A stretch of DNA of 13,483 nt from Flavobacterium psychrophilum (GTDB taxonomy: Bacteria > Bacteroidota > Bacteroidia > Flavobacteriales > Flavobacteriaceae), in NCBI GenBank assembly GCA_945878515.1, contig CAMCTL010000093.1, positions 1-13,483 of the forward strand, read 5' to 3'. This document shows positions 6,509 through 13,483 of this stretch, one piece after another; position 1 is the stretch's first letter, and each line of letters starts with the position of its first letter. A model generated the notes under the pieces. That model was given only the letters and a program-made list of their open reading frames with translations. It was not told the DNA's origin and ran no database searches. The translations under genes were made by a program, and so were the position numbers.

Positions 6509-7669
6509 ATGGAACAAACATGGAGATGGTACGGACCCAATGACCCAGTAAAATTATCCGATGCGAGACAAGCCGGTGCAACTGGAATTGTTACTGCATT
6601 ACACCACATTAAAAATGGACAGGCGTGGGAAGTGGACGAGATAATGAAGCGAAAAAACGAAGTGGAAGCGGCAGGATTAACATTATCTGTTATAGAAAGC
6701 ATTCCAGTTCATGAAGACATCAAAAAACAATCGGGCGATTATTTGAAATATATAGAAAACTACAAGCAAAGTATTAGAAACTTGGCTACCTGCGGGATTA
6801 ATATTGTTTGTTATAATTTCATGCCAGTTTTAGATTGGTCTCGTACTGATTTGTCCTATGAAATGCCTGATGGTTCTAAAGCGTTGCGTTTTGACATCAA
6901 CGAATTTGCTGCTTTTGAGTTGTTTATTTTAAAAAGACCAGGAGCAGAAAATACCTATTCAGAAGCACAAAAAGCTAAAGCTAAGGCCACTTTTGAAAAG
7001 TTATCAGATGCCGATAAAGTGAAATTGCAACAAAATATTATTGCAGGTTTACCAGGTGCAGAAGAATCCTATACTGTGGAAGATTTCTTGAAAGTGCTTC
7101 ACGGATATGACGGTATTGATGCCAATAGATTGAAAGAAAATTTATATTATTTCTTACGTGAAATCATTCCTGTAGCCGAAAGTGCAGGTGTTTTAATGGC
7201 TATTCACCCAGATGATCCTCCTTATCCAATTTTAGGTTTGCCTAGAGTGGTAAGTACCGAAGCTGATTTGATTCAATTATTAAATGCAATTGATTCACCT
7301 TCAAACGGATTTACCATGTGTACGGGTTCTTACGGCGTTATTGCGGAGAATGATTTGCCAGGAATTGTTGATCGTCATGGAGATAAAATGAATTTTATTC
7401 ATTTAAGAAGTACCCAACGTGATGCCGAAGGAAATTTTTATGAAGCCAACCATTTAGAAGGCGATGTGGATATGTACGAAGTTGTAAAATCGATCCTAAA
7501 AAAACAAAAAGAAACAAAAAGAATCATTCCAATGCGTCCAGATCACGGACATCAAATGTTAGACGATTTGAATAAAAAAACAAATCCAGGTTATTCAGGA
7601 ATTGGACGTTTGCGCGGACTTGCTGAATTAAGAGGTTTGGAAATGGGAATAGAAAAAAGTTTATTCTAA
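6509..7669 (+). CDS. uxuA: Mannonate dehydratase
   Basis: It dehydrates D-mannonate to KDG. The 386-residue TIM-barrel enzyme (E. coli UxuA, 394) has the expected metal-binding set: His233 (AIHPDDPP), Cys271 (FTMCTGSYG), His298 (FIHLRST) and Asp345, followed by the catalytic-type His346 (MRPDHGHQ). The spacing of these residues matches the known Mn-binding mannonate dehydratases. The N-terminus [20 protein letters not shown] is typical, so the ATG at 6509 is secure. The gene ends 8 bases before uxaC. Confidence 0.96.
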   Translation: MEQTWRWYGPNDPVKLSDARQAGATGIVTALHHIKNGQAWEVDEIMKRKNEVEAAGLTLSVIESIPVHEDIKKQSGDYLKYIENYKQSIRNLATCGINIVCYNFMPVLDWSRTDLSYEMPDGSKALRFDINEFAAFELFILKRPGAENTYSEAQKAKAKATFEKLSDADKVKLQQNIIAGLPGAEESYTVEDFLKVLHGYDGIDANRLKENLYYFLREIIPVAESAGVLMAIHPDDPPYPILGLPRVVSTEADLIQLLNAIDSPSNGFTMCTGSYGVIAENDLPGIVDRHGDKMNFIHLRSTQRDAEGNFYEANHLEGDVDMYEVVKSILKKQKETKRIIPMRPDHGHQMLDDLNKKTNPGYSGIGRLRGLAELRGLEMGIEKSLF

Positions 7670-7677
7670 AATAAAAT

Positions 7678-9084
7678 ATGACTGAAAATATATTTATTAC
7701 AGATGATTTTTTGTTGCACAGTGAGCCGGCACGGACACTGTATCACGATTTTGCCAAAGCACAACCCATTTTTGATTACCATTGTCATTTGTCTCCAAAA
7801 GATATAGCCGAAGACCGTCAATTTGAGAATTTATATCAGATTTGGATAGATGGCGATCATTATAAATACCGCGCGATGAGGGCCAATGGCGTGAATGAAA
7901 AATTCATTACGGGTAACGCTAGCGATTACGAAAAATTTGCTAAATGGGCAGAAACGGTTCCTTATACATTAAGAAATCCTTTGTACCATTGGACTCATTT
8001 GGAATTGAAAAATTATTTCGGAATAACAACTTTGTTGAATTCAGATTCTGCAGAAACGATTTACGACCAATGTTCTGATTTATTGAAAAAACCAGAATAC
8101 AGTGTAAAAAATATTCTTCGAAAAATGAATGTTGCTGTTGTGGGAACAACCGATGACCCGACGGATGATTTGCGTTACCATAAACAATTGCAAGAAGACA
8201 AATTTGAAATTAGAGTTTTACCTTCCTTTCGACCAGATAAAGCAACCGAGATAGAAAAGGGTCAAGCTTTTGTGGATTGGATTCAAAAATTAGCAAAAAC
8301 AGTGGGGCATTCCATTTCTGATTTTTCAATTTTAATAAAAGCACTTCAAGAGCGTCATGATTTCTTTCATGAAATGGGTTGTCGAATTTCCGACCACGGA
8401 CATGCAAATTTCTATGGCGACGATTATACTGAAAGTGAAGTAAATAACATTTTTGCAAAAGCAATGAAAGGCGAATCAGTTTCTGTTTTGGAAATTAATA
8501 AGTACAAATCGGCTGTTTTGCTCGAATTGGCTTTGATGAATAAGGCAAAATCTTGGGCACAGCAATTTCACGTTGGCGCCATCCGGAACAACAATGCCAA
8601 AATGCTTCAAGACATTGGTTCCGATCAAGGATTTGATTCGCTTGGCGATTTGAACATGGCTGATAATATGAGCAAGTTCTTCGGAAGATTAAGCCAATGC
8701 GATGGGTTAACCAATACCATAGTTTATAATTTAAACCCTCGTGATAGTGAAATGTTTGCTTCGATGGCGGCAAATTTCAATGATGGCAAAGTTGTAGGAA
8801 AAATGCAATATGGAGCGGCTTGGTGGTTTCTGGATCAAAAAGATGGCATGGAAAAACAACTTAATGTGCTTTCTAACTTTGGTTTATTGAGCCGATTTGT
8901 TGGAATGGTTACCGATTCAAGAAGTTTCCTTTCTTTTCCTCGTCACGAATATTTCAGACGTATTTTGTGCAATGTTCTTGGCGACGAAATTCAAAAAGGA
9001 GAATTACCTAATGATATGAAGCTTATTGGCAATATGGTGGAGGCCATTTGTTACAAAAATGCAAAGGATTATTTTACCATCTAA
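7678..9084 (+). CDS. uxaC: Uronate isomerase (glucuronate isomerase)
   Basis: It interconverts D-glucuronate and D-fructuronate, and usually also D-galacturonate and D-tagaturonate. The 468-residue amidohydrolase-superfamily protein has the metal-binding HxH at His35/His37 in FDYHCHLSP, DHYKYRAMRANG for substrate contact, VVGTTDDPTDDL, and the conserved end region FVGMVTDSRSFLSFPRHEYF with RRILC. The length equals that of typical UxaC (about 470). It supplies the first intracellular step for glucuronate; without altronate genes in the window only the glucuronate branch is complete here. The gene lies 8 bases after uxuA and 67 bases before the transporter gene. Confidence 0.97.
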   Translation: MTENIFITDDFLLHSEPARTLYHDFAKAQPIFDYHCHLSPKDIAEDRQFENLYQIWIDGDHYKYRAMRANGVNEKFITGNASDYEKFAKWAETVPYTLRNPLYHWTHLELKNYFGITTLLNSDSAETIYDQCSDLLKKPEYSVKNILRKMNVAVVGTTDDPTDDLRYHKQLQEDKFEIRVLPSFRPDKATEIEKGQAFVDWIQKLAKTVGHSISDFSILIKALQERHDFFHEMGCRISDHGHANFYGDDYTESEVNNIFAKAMKGESVSVLEINKYKSAVLLELALMNKAKSWAQQFHVGAIRNNNAKMLQDIGSDQGFDSLGDLNMADNMSKFFGRLSQCDGLTNTIVYNLNPRDSEMFASMAANFNDGKVVGKMQYGAAWWFLDQKDGMEKQLNVLSNFGLLSRFVGMVTDSRSFLSFPRHEYFRRILCNVLGDEIQKGELPNDMKLIGNMVEAICYKNAKDYFTI

Positions 9085-9151
9085 ACTACAGCAACGCTAC
9101 TTTTATACAAGATATTAAACTTTTTTTTAACCAACTTAAAAAACCAATCCA

Positions 9152-10525
9152 ATGACCGACACGAATAAAGCAATAGGAAAATACAGATGGACTATTTGCG
9201 GTTTACTCTTTTTTGCAACTACAGTAAATTATTTGGACAGACAAGTACTAAGTTTATTAGCACCAAGTCTATCAGAAGAATTCGGCTGGACCAATAGTGA
9301 TTATGCCAATATTACGGCAGTATTTCAGTTTGTTTATGCCATTTCTATGCTTTTTGCAGGAAGAATAATTGATAAATTAGGGACTAAAAACGGATATATT
9401 TTGGCTATAGTGGTGTGGTCTTTAGGTGCTATAATGCATGCTTATTCATTGCCAATAGGGACTGCCTTTTCTACTGTTATGGTTTGGGTAGGCGTTGGCG
9501 CTGTACCAGTTTCTATTGCTGGTTTTATGTTATCACGAGCCGTCTTGGGGTTTGGAGAATCAGGGAACTTCCCTGCAGCAATCAAAGCTGTTGCTGAGTA
9601 TTTTCCCAAAAAAGAAAGGTCGTTAGCAACTGGGATTTTTAACTCAGGATCTAATGTTGGAGCAATTTTGGCGCCATTGACAGTGCCAGTAATCGCATTG
9701 CATTATGGTTGGGAATTTGCTTTTATTCTTGTAGGAGCAATTGGGTTTTTATGGATAATTTTTTGGTATTTTTTATACGAAATCCCATCCAAACAAAAAC
9801 GTTTGTCAAAAGCAGAGTTTGATTACATTCATAATGATGACGTAATAATTATCGATAAAGTTGAAGAACCGAAAGAAGAAAAGGTAGCGTGGGTTAAATT
9901 ATTGGGTTACAAACAAACATGGGCTTTTGTTTTTGGAAAATTTATGACAGATGGAGTTTGGTGGTTCTTTTTGTTTTGGTTGCCTAAATACCTTGAAGCT
10001 CAATTTAATATGAAGGGAACAGATATTGTACTTCCACTTGCGGTTTTATACAGTATGACAATGGTCGGCAGTATTGGAGGCGGTTGGTTTCCAATGTATT
10101 TTATCAACAAAGGCTATAATCCTTATGATGGTAGAATGAAAGCGATGTTAGTTATTGCCTTATTTCCATTAGTAGTTTTGCTGGCTCAACCACTTGGTTA
10201 TATCAGTTTTTGGTTGCCTGTTTTATTAATTGGAGTAGGAGCATCAGCTCATCAAGCGTGGTCTGCCAATATTTTTACTACCGTTTCGGATATGTTTCCT
10301 AAAAAAGCGATTGGTTCTATAATTGGAATAGGAGGAATGGCTGGTGGAATAGGAGGAGTGTTGGTTTCGAAAATGGGTGGTTATCTATTTGATTATTTCG
10401 ATGGTTTAGGCCACATTCAAACAGGTTATACTATTATGTTTGTTTTTTGTGCCGTGGCCTATCTTATAGCTTGGTCTGTGATGAAAATGCTTGTGCCTAA
10501 ATATAGTCCAATAGCAGATTTGTAA
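9152..10525 (+). CDS. exuT: MFS hexuronate transporter (ACS family, ExuT-like)
   Basis: The 457-residue inner-membrane protein has about 12 predicted hydrophobic segments split by a charged cytoplasmic loop near residues 211-250. Family marks are TVNYLDRQVLSLLAP in the first segment, the loop motif GRIIDKLGTKNGY, and FGESGNFPAAIKAVAEYFPK followed by KERSLATGIFNSGSNVGAI, typical of anion:cation symporters for hexuronates. It would carry glucuronate or a related uronate into the cytoplasm with protons. A strong terminator follows 22 bases after the stop, closing the yhcH-to-exuT transcript. The exact substrate range is inferred from the gene cluster. Confidence 0.9.
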   Translation: MTDTNKAIGKYRWTICGLLFFATTVNYLDRQVLSLLAPSLSEEFGWTNSDYANITAVFQFVYAISMLFAGRIIDKLGTKNGYILAIVVWSLGAIMHAYSLPIGTAFSTVMVWVGVGAVPVSIAGFMLSRAVLGFGESGNFPAAIKAVAEYFPKKERSLATGIFNSGSNVGAILAPLTVPVIALHYGWEFAFILVGAIGFLWIIFWYFLYEIPSKQKRLSKAEFDYIHNDDVIIIDKVEEPKEEKVAWVKLLGYKQTWAFVFGKFMTDGVWWFFLFWLPKYLEAQFNMKGTDIVLPLAVLYSMTMVGSIGGGWFPMYFINKGYNPYDGRMKAMLVIALFPLVVLLAQPLGYISFWLPVLLIGVGASAHQAWSANIFTTVSDMFPKKAIGSIIGIGGMAGGIGGVLVSKMGGYLFDYFDGLGHIQTGYTIMFVFCAVAYLIAWSVMKMLVPKYSPIADL

Positions 10526-10547
10526 TTTTAGTGATTTTTTTAGTTGC

Positions 10548-10578
10548 AGCTCCGAAGTTCTTCTTCGGAGCTTTTTTT
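10548..10578 (+). terminator. Strong rho-independent terminator after exuT
   Basis: A perfect 10-bp stem, AGCTCCGAAG at 10548-10557 and CTTCGGAGCT at 10563-10572, has a 5-base loop and is followed by seven T residues at 10572-10578. It ends the transporter transcript and implies a separate promoter for kduI-kduD. Confidence 0.95.
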
Positions 10579-11225
10579 AATGAACTGATTTCAACTTTTT
10601 GCATTTTATAGTAAATGAAAAAAGTTTACAGCACTTCATGTTAACCAAATTTAATAACAATAAAAAAATCAAAAATATGCTTCAATTAAATAAACGCAGG
10701 AATATTTATAATCAGGATTTATAACCTTAATCAGTTTTATTTTCATATCAGTTTCCTCCTTTAGAACTATAGAAAATAGGTAAAGATTTAAGTTACTTAT
10801 TCTCTTTTTTGACTTATTGAGCATTTTAATTGCAACATTTTTTAGTGCGTAAAGTTATAAATCACATTAATTTTGACTATGCTTGCGGAACTCAAAATAA
10901 GGTGTAAGATAAACTACGACGCCCAATTACAAAAAAAATAAAACGAATTTGTTAAGAAGCTAGTTTTAGAAATGTAAATTTACCGATTGTAGTATAATTT
11001 TATGTTTTTAATTAGGACTGTTCAAGTCCGAAAGCGCCTCCATTTGTGGTTTCCTAGATATTGTTTTTGACATCTGTAAAGAGAGTTAATTGCGCTTATT
11101 TTTCTAGATAAGTGTTTAGTTTCCAAATCGAAATGCAGCAACTTTTACATTTAGATGGATAAACAGCTTATATTAATAGGACTATTTTCAAGAATTAATA
11201 ATTAACGAGAACAAATAATAAAAAA
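10579..11225. other. Long non-coding gap upstream of kduI
   Basis: No convincing gene is seen in these 647 bases on either strand; open stretches are under about 30 codons and none is recognisable. There is one exact TAnnTTTG match at 10868-10875 (TAATTTTG) and a near match, TACATTTA, at 11146-11153; either could be the kduI promoter. The only clear local hairpin is GGACT/AGTCC at 11015-11019 and 11025-11029. The gap may be the site of a lost gene or hold a long leader. Confidence 0.5.
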
Positions 11226-12068
11226 ATGCACACATCATACGAATCAAGATATGCTTCTAATCCACAGTCAGTAAAGCAATACAATACAAAGCAATTAAGA
11301 GACGAATTCTTGATTGATAATCTAATGAAAGAAGGTGAAATCAGGTTTGTCTATTCTCACTATGACCGATATATTGCTGGTTCAGCAGTGCCAACAAATA
11401 TTCCAATTCAATTAGAATCCATAGATATTTTGAAAATGCCAAATTTTTTAGACAGAAGAGAAATAGGAATCATTAATGTCGGCGAAAATGGTGCTGTTAT
11501 TGTCGAAGGTATCTCTTACGATTTGGGATTTAAAGATGCGCTATACATCGGAAGCGGAAATGTAGAAGTCATCTTTAAAAGTGATGATGCCAAAAAACCA
11601 GCTAAATTCTACATTAATTCGGCTCCAGCACATACGAATTATCCAACAAAAAAAGTGAGTTTGGCAGAAGCCAATAAATTGGAATTAGGCACCATGGAAA
11701 CAGCCAATCATCGCACCGTAAATCAAATGATCATTGGCGGAATTGTGACTACTTGTCAATTACAAATGGGAATGACTGAATTAAAGCCAGGAAGTGTTTG
11801 GAACACGATGCCTTCCCATGTTCACGATCGACGAATGGAAGTTTATTTCTATTTAGATATCCCTGAAAACCAAGCCGTTTGTCACTTTATGGGAGAGCCG
11901 CAAGAAACTAGACACATTTGGATGAACAACCACCAAGCAGTTATTTCACCACCTTGGTCTATTCATTCGGGTTCAGGTACTAGCAATTATACCTTTATTT
12001 GGGGAATGGCAGGAGAAAACCTAGACTATGGCGATATGGATGTTTGTAAAATAAATGAATTAAGATAA
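11226..12068 (+). CDS. kduI: 5-keto-4-deoxyuronate isomerase (DKI isomerase)
   Basis: It converts 4-deoxy-L-threo-5-hexosulose uronate, the ring-opened product of unsaturated uronates, to 3-deoxy-D-glycero-2,5-hexodiulosonate. The 280-residue bicupin (E. coli KduI, 278) keeps the zinc ligands His198 and His200 (PSHVHDRRMEVY), Glu205, and His247 (PPWSIHSGSGTSNYTF). These are exactly two positions shifted from the E. coli set as I recall it. The N-terminus YESRYASNPQSVKQYNT is typical. The gene is paired with kduD, 21 bases downstream. Its presence implies that the organism takes up lyase products of pectin, glycosaminoglycans or similar polymers, although KduI can also act on hexuronates. Confidence 0.96.
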   Translation: MHTSYESRYASNPQSVKQYNTKQLRDEFLIDNLMKEGEIRFVYSHYDRYIAGSAVPTNIPIQLESIDILKMPNFLDRREIGIINVGENGAVIVEGISYDLGFKDALYIGSGNVEVIFKSDDAKKPAKFYINSAPAHTNYPTKKVSLAEANKLELGTMETANHRTVNQMIIGGIVTTCQLQMGMTELKPGSVWNTMPSHVHDRRMEVYFYLDIPENQAVCHFMGEPQETRHIWMNNHQAVISPPWSIHSGSGTSNYTFIWGMAGENLDYGDMDVCKINELR

Positions 12069-12089
12069 CGTAACGATTAAATAAGAATT

Positions 12090-12881
12090 ATGTCGATTAA
12101 CCTATTTGATTTAACGGGAAAAACAGCACTGATTACAGGAGGAGTTCACGGACTAGGAATGGCTATGGCAAAAGGACTAGGTCAGGCAGGGGCAAAAATT
12201 GTTGTCAACAGTCGTTCTTCACAAGAAACATTAGATCATGCTGTTGCTGCATACAAATCTTTAGGAATTGAAGCCTACGGCTACTTATTTGACGTGACTG
12301 ACGAGGCTGCTGTTATTGCAAGTATCCAAAAGATAGAAGCCGAAGTTGGACCTATCGACATTTTAATAAACAACGCAGGAATCATTAAAAGAACTCCTAT
12401 GATTGAAATGGAAGTGGAGGATTTTACCGCAGTAATCACCGTCGATTTAATTAGTCCTTTTATTGTTTCAAAAAATGTTGCCAAAGGAATGATTCAACGT
12501 GGTGGCGGAAAAATCATCAACATTTGTTCAATGATGAGTGAACTTGGAAGGAATTCAGTAAGCGCTTATGCTGCTGCAAAAGGAGGTTTAAAAATACTTA
12601 CCAAAAATATGGCCACGGAATGGGCAAAATATAACATCCAAACTAACGGAATTGGTCCAGGATATTTTGCAACAAGCCAAACGGCTCCAATTAGAGTTGA
12701 TGGTCATCCTTTTAACGATTTCATAATTAACAGAACACCATCAGCTCGTTGGGGTGAGCCTGAAGATTTGCAAGGTGCTGCCATATTTTTATCTTCAAAA
12801 GCCAGTGATTTTGTAAACGGCCACATTCTTTATGTAGATGGCGGAATTCTAGCTACCATTGGCAAACCTCATAACGAATAG
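12090..12881 (+). CDS. kduD: 2-dehydro-3-deoxy-D-gluconate 5-dehydrogenase (SDR)
   Basis: It reduces the KduI product (2,5-diketo-3-deoxygluconate) to KDG with NAD(P)H, feeding KdgK. The 263-residue classical SDR has the cofactor loop TGGVHGLG near residue 16, NNAG in ILINNAGIIKRTP, and the catalytic Ser147 (NICSMMS), Tyr160 and Lys164 (YAAAKGG). It also has GPGYFAT and the C-terminal VDGG. Homologues in Bacteroidota are often labelled gluconate 5-dehydrogenase; coupling to kduI makes KduD the better name. No good terminator was found directly after it. Confidence 0.9.
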   Translation: MSINLFDLTGKTALITGGVHGLGMAMAKGLGQAGAKIVVNSRSSQETLDHAVAAYKSLGIEAYGYLFDVTDEAAVIASIQKIEAEVGPIDILINNAGIIKRTPMIEMEVEDFTAVITVDLISPFIVSKNVAKGMIQRGGGKIINICSMMSELGRNSVSAYAAAKGGLKILTKNMATEWAKYNIQTNGIGPGYFATSQTAPIRVDGHPFNDFIINRTPSARWGEPEDLQGAAIFLSSKASDFVNGHILYVDGGILATIGKPHNE

Positions 12882-13180
12882 TGATAATCGCTTGGCTATA
12901 TTTATTTAAAAAAACCTTAGTATTGATTGTTTTAGTAATCTTTATTATTTCACCGATGATATAAAGATGCTTATAGTACAACCATTTTAAAATTACAATT
13001 GGTATAACATCTTGGGTTCTTTTAATAATTAAACTTAAGTACATGACAAAAATTAAAAAATATTGTTTTCCAAACGATTATGTCCAGTAAAAAAGAAATT
13101 AGACATGTAATCAAAGCTGTAATTTAAAACACTTGCAGCTCTTCTACTATGTTTTTAAACACTTATTTATTGATTTTTTG

Positions 13181-13204
13181 TAATGTTTAACTCGGGTTAC
13201 ATTA
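13181..13204. repeat. Imperfect hairpin between kduD and the IS gene
   Basis: TAATGT at 13181-13186 and ACATTA at 13199-13204 pair, with an inner AAC/GTT extension after a 2-base bulge and a 4-base TCGG loop. No T tract follows on the plus strand, so a terminator role is doubtful. Confidence 0.35.
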
Positions 13205-13280
13205 TAAATATGACTAACAAACAACGTGTATAATTTATAAACTTGTCGTTGAATTGCTTTCGAAGATTGAGAAGCTTTAC

Positions 13281-13314
13281 CGAGACCCTAAATTGTAAAA
13301 TTTTCAGCGTCTCG
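13281..13314. repeat. Interrupted inverted repeat in the IS leader region
   Basis: CGAGAC at 13281-13286 and GTCTCG at 13309-13314 are perfect complements, with an inner AAATT/AATTT pair at 13290-13294 and 13299-13303 around a GTAA loop. It lies about 90 bases before the transposase ATG. It could be a leader hairpin or part of the transposase binding region of the element. Confidence 0.45.
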
Positions 13315-13403
13315 ATTTTGCACCTTTCCGATTGATGGATCAAGTCAAAAAGTTGTGGGGAAATAATAAAAAGTTGATTTTTGTATTTTTAAATTAGATA
13401 AAA

Positions 13404-13483
13404 ATGCAAGATTCTTTTAGTGAACTTATCAAGTTATTATTACCAGAAATAATAGTAGACTATTTTGAACTGACTTCTTATGA
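13404..13483 (+). CDS. ISAon1-type transposase, N-terminal fragment (cut by window end)
   Basis: The first 26 codons read MQDSFSELIKLLLPE followed by IIVDYFELTSY. I recognise this as the start of the small N-terminal protein of ISAon1-family insertion sequences, which are frequent in Flavobacterium (family form approximately MQDPFLELIRFLLPE with DYFELTSY). The frame is open to the last base, so the rest lies outside. In this family a second, longer open frame with the catalytic domain normally follows. Whether this copy is intact cannot be seen. The call rests on remembered similarity, not a search. Confidence 0.75.
   Translation, partial: MQDSFSELIKLLLPEIIVDYFELTSY

Larger units (their letters stand above)
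12882..13403. other. Non-coding gap before the insertion sequence gene
   Basis: These 522 bases contain no recognisable gene; a 63-codon minus-strand frame at 12853-13044 is AT-rich low-complexity translation. The region holds two inverted repeats (listed separately). The left end of the insertion sequence must lie somewhere here, but I cannot fix its terminal repeat without the right end. Confidence 0.5.
13255..13483 (+). mobile_element. Left part of an ISAon1-type insertion sequence (boundary approximate)
   Basis: The transposase start at 13404 implies that the left terminus is upstream, probably within about 150 bases. The start given here is a guess placed before the hairpin at 13281-13314. 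No target-site duplication can be checked because the right end is outside the window. Confidence 0.4.

Noticed and set aside
10678..10725. 15-codon frame MLQLNKRRNIYNQDL after a leader-like A-rich stretch
   Set aside because: It is too short, unrecognised and without evidence of translation; it may be a remnant, but this cannot be supported.
11015..11029. Hairpin GGACT/AGTCC with TTCAA loop, resembling a tRNA T arm
   Set aside because: No acceptor, D or anticodon arms surround it and the loop length is wrong, so no tRNA is supported.
12853..13044. 63-codon minus-strand frame after kduD
   Set aside because: It overlaps the kduD 3' end, is rich in Ile/Lys/Tyr from AT-rich DNA and shows no family feature.
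1..13483. CRISPR arrays, tandem repeats, rRNA or tRNA genes, phage or defence genes
   Set aside because: None was seen; the window is metabolic and regulatory apart from the IS fragment at the right edge.

Overview
The window is AT-rich DNA that looks like a Bacteroidota, probably Flavobacteriaceae/Flavobacterium, chromosome. The clues are a TAnnTTTG promoter element, no clear Shine-Dalgarno sequences, protein sequences of Flavobacterium type, and the start of an ISAon1-type transposase at the right edge. I judged the organism from sequence character only; no search was run.

Layout. Positions 1-1669 hold the 3' part of a PAS-domain sensor histidine kinase gene and an overlapping single-domain response regulator gene (+ strand). 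Positions 1923-2945 hold a LacI-family regulator on the minus strand, divergent from a sugar-acid catabolic cluster that fills 3089-12881 on the plus strand. In order the cluster is: kdgK (KDG kinase), a terminator, a decayed second kdgK fragment, a YhcH/YjgK/YiaL-family cupin gene, kdgA (KDPG aldolase), uxuB (SDR-type fructuronate reductase), uxuA (mannonate dehydratase), uxaC (uronate isomerase), an exuT-like MFS hexuronate transporter, a strong terminator, a 650-base non-coding gap, kduI and kduD. A second gap of about 520 bases then leads into the first 26 codons of an ISAon1-type transposase.

How the genes work together. D-glucuronate entering by the MFS porter would be isomerised (UxaC), reduced (UxuB) and dehydrated (UxuA) to 2-keto-3-deoxygluconate (KDG). 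The unsaturated uronates released by polysaccharide lyases would reach KDG through KduI and KduD. KdgK phosphorylates KDG and KdgA splits KDPG into pyruvate and glyceraldehyde 3-phosphate. No lyase, unsaturated glucuronyl hydrolase, SusC/SusD pair or altronate branch (uxaA/uxaB) lies in the window, so polymer breakdown must be encoded elsewhere. The LacI-family protein is the obvious candidate local regulator.

The most notable observations are the kdgK pseudogene between the intact kdgK and the rest of the operon, and a LacI-family gene whose complete helix-turn-helix has no in-frame ATG, GTG or TTG in front of it. I found no clearly new biological system: the core is a well-understood hexuronate/KDG pathway.
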